NCBI GenBank assembly: GCA_002414125.1
Contig: DHYN01000016.1
Location: 18,293-23,434, forward strand
Direction: 5' to 3'
Length of the DNA: 5,142 nucleotides
From: Ruminococcus sp. UBA5129
GTDB taxonomy: Bacteria; Bacillota; Clostridia; Oscillospirales; Ruminococcaceae
Both the position numbers and the translations under genes were made by a program. How positions within the stretch are numbered: the first letter of the stretch is position 1; every line of letters begins with the position of its first letter. Under the pieces are notes generated by a model. That model saw only the letters and a program-made list of their open reading frames with translations, was not told where the DNA came from and did no database searches. Positions 1-5,142 of the stretch are shown piece by piece.

Positions 1-47
1 TCATTGACAAGTGTACAATAATAAATGCTGTTTGTATTCAAAATCCC
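1..47. other. AT-rich upstream region, no gene seen
   Basis: This is non-coding and AT-rich. It contains TTGACA (4-9) and TACAAT (14-19), which resemble -35 and -10 boxes but are only four bases apart, so they cannot form one promoter together. TACAAT could be the -10 of a promoter whose -35 lies before the window. A near-palindrome GACA-AG-TGTA occurs at 6-15. I cannot assign a function to it. Confidence 0.5.
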
Positions 48-77
48 TTGCAATTTACCTTACTAATATGGTATAAT
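48..77 (+). promoter_or_regulatory. Sigma-A type promoter with extended -10
   Basis: The -10 element TATAAT (72-77) is a perfect consensus match and is preceded by TGG (69-71), giving an extended -10 (TGnTATAAT). A -35-like TTGCAA (48-53) lies 18 bases upstream and matches TTGACA at five of six positions. Transcription should start near base 84. This is the only convincing promoter I see, and it probably drives all six downstream genes. It also argues against the GTG at 82 as a start codon, because that codon would lie at or before the 5' end of the message. The prediction is from sequence match only. Confidence 0.85.
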
Positions 78-86
78 ATAAGTGAA

Positions 87-101
87 TGTCGAAAAACGAC
101 A
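87..101 (+). promoter_or_regulatory. Small inverted repeat at the 5' end of the leader
   Basis: TGTCG (87-91) and CGACA (97-101) form a perfect 5-base inverted repeat around an AAAAA loop. It begins about three bases after the predicted transcription start and ends ten bases before the ribosome binding site of the permease. It could be a 5'-terminal mRNA hairpin that stabilises the transcript, or a DNA operator overlapping the start of transcription. Five base pairs is short, so chance is a real alternative. There is no U-tract after it, so it is not an intrinsic terminator. Confidence 0.4.
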
Positions 102-111
102 AAATCAATAC

Positions 112-118
112 AGAGGTG
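112..118 (+). promoter_or_regulatory. Ribosome binding site that fixes the permease start
   Basis: AGAGGTG lies eight bases before the ATG at 127, a normal Shine-Dalgarno position. An in-frame GTG at 82 would extend the protein by 15 residues, but it has no ribosome binding site and sits at or before the predicted transcription start. The ATG at 127 is therefore the better start. Confidence 0.8.
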
Positions 119-126
119 AACGTTCC

Positions 127-831
127 ATGACAGGAGAAGAAATCAAAAAGGTCGTCGAGATACTGCTTCAATATCTTGTCCCGACGCTAAAAGTGTTCGG
201 ATTTACACTGCTTTACTCAATACCGCTCGGTATGATCGTGGCATTGCTGAAAATGTCAAAGATCAAGCCTATCTCGTGGATCACCAATCTATACATACTC
301 GTAATGCGCGGAACTCCGCTCATGCTTCAGGTGATAGTCGCGTACTATGCGATACCTATGCTCAAGCAGAGCGAGGGGTTACCGTCATTTATGCAGAACC
401 TCCTCGCATCGGTAGATATAAAATCGGACAGCTTTATGTTCAACGCGGTCATTGTGGCTTTCACGCTGAACTATGCCGCATATTTCGCCGAGATCTTCCG
501 CGGAGGGATCGAATCCATTCCGAAAGGTCAGTACGAAGCCGCTGCCGCGCTCAGCATGACAAAGACACAGACCTTCTTCCACATTATTCTTCCGCAGGTA
601 ATAAAGCGTGTAGTTCCGGCAAGCTCGAACGAAATTATCACGCTCGTTAAGGATACCTCTCTCGCTAACGTAGTCGCCTACGCCGAGATCACTATGAAGG
701 CTAAACAGCAGATGCAGCTCCACAGCTCACTCGTGCCGCTGTTCATCGCAGGCGCATTCTATTTCGCAATGGCTATGATACTCACAGTCATCTCCTCGAT
801 CGTCGAGAAGAAGCTCAATTACTACAAATAA
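127..831 (+). CDS. Polar amino acid ABC transporter, permease subunit
   Basis: This is an integral membrane subunit of an amino acid importer of the polar amino acid (PAAT, HisM/GlnP-type) family; it forms the channel that couples to the ATPase encoded next. The product has 234 residues, usual for the family. Hydrophobic segments lie at roughly residues 17-41, 52-78, 104-124 and 203-226. The family signature RGTPLMLQ is at 61-68. The EAA loop that docks on the ATPase begins at E137-A138-A139 and ends with I153 and L155-P156, but the usual glycine of EAA-x3-G is serine (S143). The start at 127 is chosen for its ribosome binding site. The stop codon overlaps the AGGAGG of the following ATPase gene by one base. 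The substrate cannot be read from this subunit, and no solute-binding protein is encoded in the window. The family call is very secure; the substrate is unknown. Confidence 0.93.
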   Translation: MTGEEIKKVVEILLQYLVPTLKVFGFTLLYSIPLGMIVALLKMSKIKPISWITNLYILVMRGTPLMLQVIVAYYAIPMLKQSEGLPSFMQNLLASVDIKSDSFMFNAVIVAFTLNYAAYFAEIFRGGIESIPKGQYEAAAALSMTKTQTFFHIILPQVIKRVVPASSNEIITLVKDTSLANVVAYAEITMKAKQQMQLHSSLVPLFIAGAFYFAMAMILTVISSIVEKKLNYYK

Positions 832-843
832 GGAGGTATAGCT

Positions 844-1599
844 ATGGCAATGCTTGAAGTCAGAAATATTTCCAAGAGCTTCGGCTCGAACAAGGTGCTC
901 AAGGACATATCTTTCAATGTTGAAAAGGGCGAAGTGCTTGCGATAATCGGACCCTCGGGAAGCGGAAAATCCACGCTGCTTCGCTGTATAAACCAACTTG
1001 AAAGAGCTGACGGAGGTACGATAAAGGTCTGCGGACTCGATATGCTCGTGAAGAATGAGCGAGGAAAGACCGTCTATGCTCCGCCGGATAAGCTCCGCGA
1101 GATCAGACTCAAGATCGGACTCGTTTTCCAGAATTTCAATCTCTTTCCGCATATGAACGTCCTCCGAAACGTCACCGAAGCTCCTATACGCGTACTGAAA
1201 CAGAAGAAAAGCTCCGCCGAAGGATACGCAATGAAGCTCCTGAGCCAAATGGGTCTATACGATAAATCAGAAGCCTATCCCTGCGAGCTTTCGGGAGGTC
1301 AGCAGCAGAGAGTTTCCATTGCGAGAGCCCTCGCGCTCGACCCAGAGATGCTCTTCTTCGACGAGCCGACCTCCGCACTCGATCCCGAGCTTACGGGCGA
1401 GATCCTAAAGGTAATCAGAAAGCTTGCCGATGACGGCATGACAATGGTCATTGTAACTCACGAAATGGCTTTCGCCCGTGACGTTGCGGATCACGTCATA
1501 TTTATGGAAAACGGTGTTATCGCCGATGAGGGAACTCCCGAGCAGCTATTCGGCGCAAACGCCTCCGAGCGTACAAAGCAGTTCCTCCAGCGCTATTGA
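844..1599 (+). CDS. Polar amino acid ABC transporter, ATP-binding subunit
   Basis: This is the cytoplasmic motor of the importer, which hydrolyses ATP to drive uptake through the permease encoded 12 bases upstream. All motifs are intact in 251 residues: Walker A GPSGSGKST (36-44), Q-loop glutamine Q96 within VFQNFNLFPHM (94-104), ABC signature LSGGQQQR (149-156), Walker B LFFDEP (170-175), D-loop SALD (177-180) and switch histidine H206. The VFQ-FNLFPH form of the Q-loop is typical of amino acid importers (GlnQ/HisP). A longer loop before the Q-loop (about residues 69-90) recalls HisP more than GlnQ, a weak hint only about substrate. A perfect AGGAGG at 831-836 lies seven bases before the ATG at 844; a second in-frame ATG at 850 is less well spaced. 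The partner solute-binding protein is not in the window. Confidence 0.95.
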   Translation: MAMLEVRNISKSFGSNKVLKDISFNVEKGEVLAIIGPSGSGKSTLLRCINQLERADGGTIKVCGLDMLVKNERGKTVYAPPDKLREIRLKIGLVFQNFNLFPHMNVLRNVTEAPIRVLKQKKSSAEGYAMKLLSQMGLYDKSEAYPCELSGGQQQRVSIARALALDPEMLFFDEPTSALDPELTGEILKVIRKLADDGMTMVIVTHEMAFARDVADHVIFMENGVIADEGTPEQLFGANASERTKQFLQRY

Positions 1600-1612
1600 T
1601 AGGGGTGAAATT

Positions 1613-2113
1613 ATGAATTCATATGTAATAGGCGTACTTGTATCGAACCTCGCAGGCGTGCTCTCGAGAGTTTCAGGTATGTTCACAAGACGCGGCTTCA
1701 ATATAGACAGTCTTACCGTAGGTGAGACCGAATCAGCCGCTTTTTCGCGTATAACAATAACATTCTGCGGCGATGAGGGTACAAAATGTCAGCTCATCAA
1801 GCAGCTTGAAAAGCTCCATGACGTCAAGGAGGTCGAGGTGCTCGACCGGAACGAGATCGTCTCGCGCGAGCTCCTGCTCATCAAGATCAGGAACGCTCCC
1901 GAAACACGTCAGGACATCATGACGGCCGCCGAGATATTCAGAGCAAAGATAATCGACTATTCGTCCGCGGCACTGATCTGCGAAATAACAGGCGAGACCT
2001 CAAAGCTCGATGCCTTTATCGAGCTTCTGAAGCCCTGCGGAATAATTGAAATGTGCCGTACAGGCGTTGTTGCCCTTGAACGCGGCGAAAACTGCCTGAA
2101 AACCATCAGATGA
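1613..2113 (+). CDS. ilvN: Acetolactate synthase small (regulatory) subunit
   Basis: This is the regulatory subunit of acetohydroxyacid synthase, which stimulates the catalytic IlvB subunit and normally confers feedback inhibition by valine at the first common step of branched-chain amino acid synthesis. The 166-residue product matches the IlvH/IlvN family over its full length. The N-terminal ACT domain (about 1-76) contains N12, G15 and N30 in the contexts SNLAGVLSRV and RRGFNIDSLTV; these align by eye with E. coli IlvH N11, G14 and N29, where mutations relieve valine inhibition, so this copy should still be valine-responsive. The C-terminal domain has RELLLIKI (85-92), EIFRAKIID (107-115) and RTGVVALERG (149-158). 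A longer reading from 1478 lies inside the ATPase gene; the ATG at 1613 follows AGGGGTG (1601-1607) and gives a standard N-terminus. No ilvB is adjacent, so the partner must be elsewhere. ilvH is an equally valid name. Confidence 0.95.
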   Translation: MNSYVIGVLVSNLAGVLSRVSGMFTRRGFNIDSLTVGETESAAFSRITITFCGDEGTKCQLIKQLEKLHDVKEVEVLDRNEIVSRELLLIKIRNAPETRQDIMTAAEIFRAKIIDYSSAALICEITGETSKLDAFIELLKPCGIIEMCRTGVVALERGENCLKTIR

Positions 2114-2130
2114 CCGAGGAGTGATAAATA

Positions 2131-3057
2131 ATGACAGTAAATGAGATGCAGCAGGAGATCGTCCGCCTCAAAGCAGAGACCGATACTGCTATACTTGTCC
2201 ACAGCTACCAGACACACGACATTGCAGAGATAGCTGATTTTATCGGCGACAGCTATAAGCTCAGCGTAGACGCTAAAAACCTTTCACAGAAAAATATCCT
2301 GTTCTGCGGAGTCCATTTTATGGCTGAGACCGCAAAGATGCTCTCACCCGAAAAGCGCGTTTTCCTTGCAGCCAAGGGTGCAGGATGTCCTATGGCAGAG
2401 CAGCTTACCGCTGAGTACATCAGCTCGCTCCGCGCAGAAGAGCCTGACAGAACGGTGGTCGCTTATATCAACACTACCGCTTCGCTCAAGGCAGTCTGCG
2501 ACGTCTGCGTTACCTCGTCAAGCGCCGTTCAGATCGTCAAGGCTCTCGAAAACGACAAGATCCTCTTTATCCCCGACTGCAACCTCGGAAGCTTCGTCAA
2601 GAAGAATGTTCCCGAAAAGGATATCCGTCTCGTTCAGGGCGGCTGTCCCGTACACGCCGCGATGACTGTCGAGGACGTAAAAAGGGCGAAGACCGAGCAT
2701 CCCGATGCGCTGTTCCTCGTTCATCCCGAGTGCAAGCCCGAGGTGACAGAAATGGCTGATTACGCAGGCTCCACCTCTGGAATAATCGCATTTGCAAAAA
2801 AGTCGGATGCGCAGGAGTTCATCATCGGAACCGAGCTCTCTATAGCCGAGCACCTCAAATATGAGTGTCCCGATAAGAAATTCTATCCGCTCAGCAAAGG
2901 GCTTATCTGTCCCGATATGAAGCTCACAACGCTTCCCGATGTGTACAGCGCTCTTATCGGCATCCGTGACGGCGGTGCGTTCGAGATCGAAATGGACGAT
3001 GAGCAGATCGCAAAGTCCGTTAAATGTATAAACGAAATGATAAGGCTTGGAGGATGA
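2131..3057 (+). CDS. nadA: Quinolinate synthase NadA
   Basis: NadA is a cytoplasmic [4Fe-4S] enzyme that condenses iminoaspartate with dihydroxyacetone phosphate to quinolinate, the committed step of de novo NAD synthesis. The 308 residues are the usual length for the compact form of the family. The three cluster ligands are C86 (GAGCPMA), C172 (GGCPVH) and C260 (LICPDMK), spaced as in the structurally known enzymes. Other recognisable active-site positions are H24 and Y26 (VHSYQ), S41 (GDSYKLS), Y112 and N114 (AYINT), S129 (TSS), H175, H198 and E200 (VHPECKPE), and S214-T215 (GSTSGI). GAGGAG (2116-2121) sits nine bases before the ATG at 2131. The usual partners nadB (L-aspartate oxidase) and nadC (quinolinate phosphoribosyltransferase) are not next to it, so iminoaspartate must come from an enzyme encoded elsewhere. 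The last codons carry the ribosome binding site of the next gene. Confidence 0.96.
   Translation: MTVNEMQQEIVRLKAETDTAILVHSYQTHDIAEIADFIGDSYKLSVDAKNLSQKNILFCGVHFMAETAKMLSPEKRVFLAAKGAGCPMAEQLTAEYISSLRAEEPDRTVVAYINTTASLKAVCDVCVTSSSAVQIVKALENDKILFIPDCNLGSFVKKNVPEKDIRLVQGGCPVHAAMTVEDVKRAKTEHPDALFLVHPECKPEVTEMADYAGSTSGIIAFAKKSDAQEFIIGTELSIAEHLKYECPDKKFYPLSKGLICPDMKLTTLPDVYSALIGIRDGGAFEIEMDDEQIAKSVKCINEMIRLGG
3049..3053 (+). promoter_or_regulatory. Ribosome binding site inside the end of nadA, setting the hydE start
   Basis: GGAGG lies within the last codons of nadA (Leu-Gly-Gly-stop) and five bases before the ATG at 3059. It decides between that ATG and an in-frame TTG at 3047, which would add four residues (MEDD) but would place its start before this site with no better one upstream. 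With only one base between the nadA stop and the ATG, translation of the two genes is likely coupled. Confidence 0.75.
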
Positions 3058-3058
3058 T

Positions 3059-4141
3059 ATGTCAGATATTATCGAAAAATTGTCCCAAAACCGCGACCTG
3101 AGTGACGATGAGTTCAGAACGCTCATAACATCGGACGACCCTATACTCGCCAAGGAACTGAGTGCGCACGCCGATGCAGTGAGACGTGAAAATTACGGTA
3201 CAGCGGTGTTTCTGCGCGCTTTAATCGAGATGTCGAACTGCTGCGTAAACAACTGTCTCTACTGCGGCATCAGACGAGGCAACATCGGTTTAGAACGATA
3301 CAGGCTGAGTCCCGAGGACATCTTAATGTGCTGCGAGGTCGCCTATCAGCTCGGACTTCGCACATTCGTGCTTCAAGGCGGTGACGATGCGACGTTCACG
3401 GACTCGTATATGTGCGCGCTGATCGCAAAGATCCGCACGAGATTCCCCGACTGCGCAATAACGCTGTCGATCGGCGAACGCTCCTACGAGAGCTACAAGC
3501 GTATGCGAGATGCAGGCGCTGACCGCTATCTACTGCGCCATGAGGCTGCCGATGAGGAGCTTTACTCGCGCCTGCACCCGTCGGAAATGAGTCTCGAAAA
3601 CCGAAAAAACTGCCTGCGCAGTCTCAAAAAGCTCGGCTACCAGACGGGCGCGGGATTTATGGTAGGAGCTCCGTTCCAGACCGCCGACCACCTCATCGCC
3701 GATCTGCGCTTCTTGCAGGAGATACAGCCTGAAATGATCGGCATCGGTCCGTTCATCCCACACAGAAGTACCGTATTCGCGAACGAAAACAAGGGCTCGC
3801 TCGCTCTCACTCTCAAAATGATCGGAATAATCAGACTTATGTTCCCGAAAGCGCTCATCCCTGCGACTACGGCTCTCGCATCGAGTGATCCGAGCGGCAG
3901 GGAGCTTGGTCTGAAAACAGGCGCAAATGTCGTTATGCCGAACGTTTCTCCGCTCTCGGTGCGCAAACAGTATGACCTGTACGACAACAAGCTCTCCAGC
4001 GGCGAGGAGGCATCAGAGGGACTTGAGTCCTTGTACAAAAAGATCACCGAAGCAGGCTATACGGTGAGTCAGGAGCGCGGCGATGCGCTGAAGGATCCCG
4101 AGATAGAAGCCGTAAGGTTCAAAAGAAATCCATACGTTTAA
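3059..4141 (+). CDS. hydE: HydE-type radical SAM protein, [FeFe] hydrogenase H-cluster maturase
   Basis: HydE is a radical S-adenosylmethionine enzyme that, with HydG and HydF, assembles the diiron site of [FeFe] hydrogenase; it acts on the Fe(CO)2(CN)-cysteine product of HydG. The 360 residues match remembered Thermotoga HydE along nearly the whole length. The radical SAM motif C-x3-C-x2-C is C62, C66 and C69 (CVNNCLYCGIRRGN). Other shared blocks are ERYRLSPEDI (79-88), RYLLRHE (156-162), NRKNCLRSLKKLGYQTGAG, GIGPFIPH, IPATTA and GANVVMPN. The C-terminal part has no cysteines, so the auxiliary cluster of Thermotoga HydE (C-x7-C-x2-C) is missing; that cluster is not required for activity and is not universal. 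The LQSGED motif reads LQGGDD here (105-110). hydF and hydG are not in the window. The related methylornithine synthase PylB is a possible alternative, but the match is closer to HydE. Confidence 0.88.
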   Translation: MSDIIEKLSQNRDLSDDEFRTLITSDDPILAKELSAHADAVRRENYGTAVFLRALIEMSNCCVNNCLYCGIRRGNIGLERYRLSPEDILMCCEVAYQLGLRTFVLQGGDDATFTDSYMCALIAKIRTRFPDCAITLSIGERSYESYKRMRDAGADRYLLRHEAADEELYSRLHPSEMSLENRKNCLRSLKKLGYQTGAGFMVGAPFQTADHLIADLRFLQEIQPEMIGIGPFIPHRSTVFANENKGSLALTLKMIGIIRLMFPKALIPATTALASSDPSGRELGLKTGANVVMPNVSPLSVRKQYDLYDNKLSSGEEASEGLESLYKKITEAGYTVSQERGDALKDPEIEAVRFKRNPYV

Positions 4142-4151
4142 GGAGATAATT

Positions 4152-5099
4152 ATGAAAGTAAAATTTCACCTTCCCGAATTTGCAAAGCAGTATAAATTCA
4201 ATCTCATGTGGCTCTCGATGATGCAGAATCGTCCCGAGTTTTTCCGCGAGGGAGTCGAGATCGCATCGGTATACGGAGTTTTTCCTCCGTCGATCTGGAA
4301 CGGCGGCAGACCGCAGGGAGGCTCTGCCGATAAGGACTTCATCCGTGCCGTTATCAAGGCTTTCAACAGTCAGGGCATTCCGATAAGATTCACCTTTACC
4401 AACCCTATGCTCGAAAAAAAGCATCTCAGTGACAAATTCTGCAATATGGTCATGGCTATGGCAGACAACGGGCTCAATGAGGTCATCGTTGTTTCGCCGC
4501 TGCTCGAGGACTATATCCGCAAGAATTACCCAAGCTACAAGCTGACAAGCTCAACCTGCAAACGCCTCAACACGATCGAGCTGCTCAATGCCGAGCTTGA
4601 AAAGGACTACAAGCTCGTTGTTGTGGACTATGACCTCAATAACCGCTTCGACCTCCTTGAACAGGTCACCCACAAGGAAAAATGCGAGATTCTCGTGAAC
4701 GCTTGCTGTCAGGCAGGCTGCAAGCGCCGTGTCGAGCACTATAAGTCGATCGGTTTACAGCAGATCGCCTACTGCGAGCACATAAAGAAATACCCGAATC
4801 TTCCGTTCGATAACAAGCCTATCCTCGCAAAGACTCTCGGCGAGGACTTCCACTGCCCGAGCATGGACCGCGGTTTCTTTGACATCAAGCCTCAGCCGAC
4901 TCAGATATCGCCCGATGATATTTGGGAAAAGTACGTTCCCATGGGCTTCAACCAGTTCAAGATCGAGGGCAGGACTGCCGACATCCTCAACCTCATCGAG
5001 CCGTATCTCCTCTATATGGTCAAGCCAGAGTGCCGTGACGAAGCGCGTTACAGACTCCTTTCAAGCCTCGACCAGAGCGGCGCGATAAAGCTCTCGTAA
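4152..5099 (+). CDS. Uncharacterised U32-like protein with probable Fe-S cysteine set
   Basis: I do not recognise a characterised member of this 315-residue family. No signal peptide or membrane segment is visible, so it should be cytoplasmic. The C-terminal FKIEGR (269-274) is a hallmark of peptidase U32-family proteins, and STCKRLNT (134-141) sits where U32 proteins carry an ST-x-x-N-like strand. Cysteines at C185/C186 and C190 (ACCQAGCKRR), C208 (YCEH) and C235 (HCPSMDRGF) have an order and spacing similar to the four [4Fe-4S] ligands of UbiU. Characterised U32 proteins (UbiU/UbiV, RlhA, TrhP) take part in oxygen-independent hydroxylation of ubiquinone precursors or RNA, rather than clear proteolysis. 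The fold is probably a TIM barrel, by family analogy. AGGAG (4141-4145) lies six bases before the ATG at 4152, and the gene follows hydE by ten bases. The U32 relationship is inferred from motifs; the function is unknown. Confidence 0.85.
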   Translation: MKVKFHLPEFAKQYKFNLMWLSMMQNRPEFFREGVEIASVYGVFPPSIWNGGRPQGGSADKDFIRAVIKAFNSQGIPIRFTFTNPMLEKKHLSDKFCNMVMAMADNGLNEVIVVSPLLEDYIRKNYPSYKLTSSTCKRLNTIELLNAELEKDYKLVVVDYDLNNRFDLLEQVTHKEKCEILVNACCQAGCKRRVEHYKSIGLQQIAYCEHIKKYPNLPFDNKPILAKTLGEDFHCPSMDRGFFDIKPQPTQISPDDIWEKYVPMGFNQFKIEGRTADILNLIEPYLLYMVKPECRDEARYRLLSSLDQSGAIKLS

Positions 5100-5142
5100 C
5101 ACAGAAAAGTATTCGCTTTTTATGCAATATCCGAGCGGTATC

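Noticed and set aside
4..19. TTGACA and TACAAT as a second promoter.
   Set aside because: They are four bases apart rather than about 17, and no proper -10 is found 16-18 bases after TTGACA.
82..126. N-terminal extension of the permease from GTG at 82.
   Set aside because: There is no ribosome binding site before it, it lies at or before the predicted transcription start, and it would read through the inverted repeat. The ATG at 127 has a well-placed site.
727..1248. Long open frame on the - strand (173 codons) opposite the permease end and ATPase.
   Set aside because: It lies entirely opposite well-supported genes, and the protein shows no recognisable motif. Antisense frames stay open here because of the codon bias of the real genes.
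1478..1612. N-terminal extension of IlvN overlapping the end of the ATPase gene.
   Set aside because: The extra 45 residues are out-of-frame ATPase sequence, whereas the ATG at 1613 has a good ribosome binding site and gives the standard family N-terminus.
2518..3153. Long open frame on the - strand (211 codons) opposite nadA and the start of hydE.
   Set aside because: It mirrors nadA, whose cluster ligands and active-site motifs are intact. The antisense product has no recognisable domain.
5105..5121. AAAAG/CTTTT inverted repeat with a short T-run after the last gene, considered as an intrinsic terminator.
   Set aside because: The stem is five pairs with only one G-C pair and the T-run is itself half of the stem. 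It is too weak to call, and the window ends before a better terminator could be seen.
5122..5142. Possible start of a next gene, ATG at 5122 with seven open codons to the window end.
   Set aside because: There is no Shine-Dalgarno sequence upstream and too few codons to judge.
5127..5142. Imperfect palindrome around CCGAGCGG at the window end.
   Set aside because: The perfect part is three pairs with a two-base loop, which cannot form a useful hairpin, and the sequence is cut off by the window edge.
1..5142. CRISPR array, insertion sequence, tRNA, rRNA, attachment site or riboswitch.
   Set aside because: By eye I find no repeated units, transposase-like protein, tRNA-like fold or long structured leader. 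Nearly all of the window is coding.

Overview
This window is one densely packed, co-directional cluster of six genes, all on the + strand. It probably comes from an anaerobic member of the Bacillota, and Clostridia of the Ruminococcus/Oscillospiraceae type is my best guess. The evidence for this is strong AGGAGG-type ribosome binding sites before every gene, an AT-rich sigma-A promoter next to moderately GC-rich genes, and three (predicted) oxygen-sensitive iron-sulfur proteins, including an [FeFe]-hydrogenase maturase. The taxonomic guess is inference from style, not from a marker gene.

Layout. Bases 1-126 are non-coding and hold a good extended -10 promoter (48-77) and a small perfect hairpin (87-101) at the predicted 5' end of the mRNA. 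Then come a polar amino acid ABC transporter permease (127-831), its ATPase (844-1599), the small regulatory subunit of acetolactate synthase, IlvN/IlvH (1613-2113), quinolinate synthase NadA (2131-3057), a HydE-type radical SAM protein (3059-4141), and an uncharacterised protein resembling the peptidase U32 family with a likely Fe-S cysteine set (4152-5099). Bases 5100-5142 hold no feature I can support.

The gaps between genes are 12, 13, 17, 1 and 10 bases, and I see no internal promoter or terminator. The simplest reading is one transcript starting near base 84. The leader is only about 43 nt, too short for a T-box or other large riboswitch.

How the genes fit together. The first two encode the membrane and motor parts of an amino acid importer; no solute-binding protein is in the window. 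IlvN would regulate a catalytic IlvB encoded elsewhere. NadA makes quinolinate for NAD, but nadB and nadC are absent here. HydE builds part of the hydrogenase H-cluster, but hydF and hydG are absent. The cluster is therefore a mosaic of single members of several pathways. The least explained part, and the one most worth a second look, is the HydE plus U32-like pair at the 3' end.
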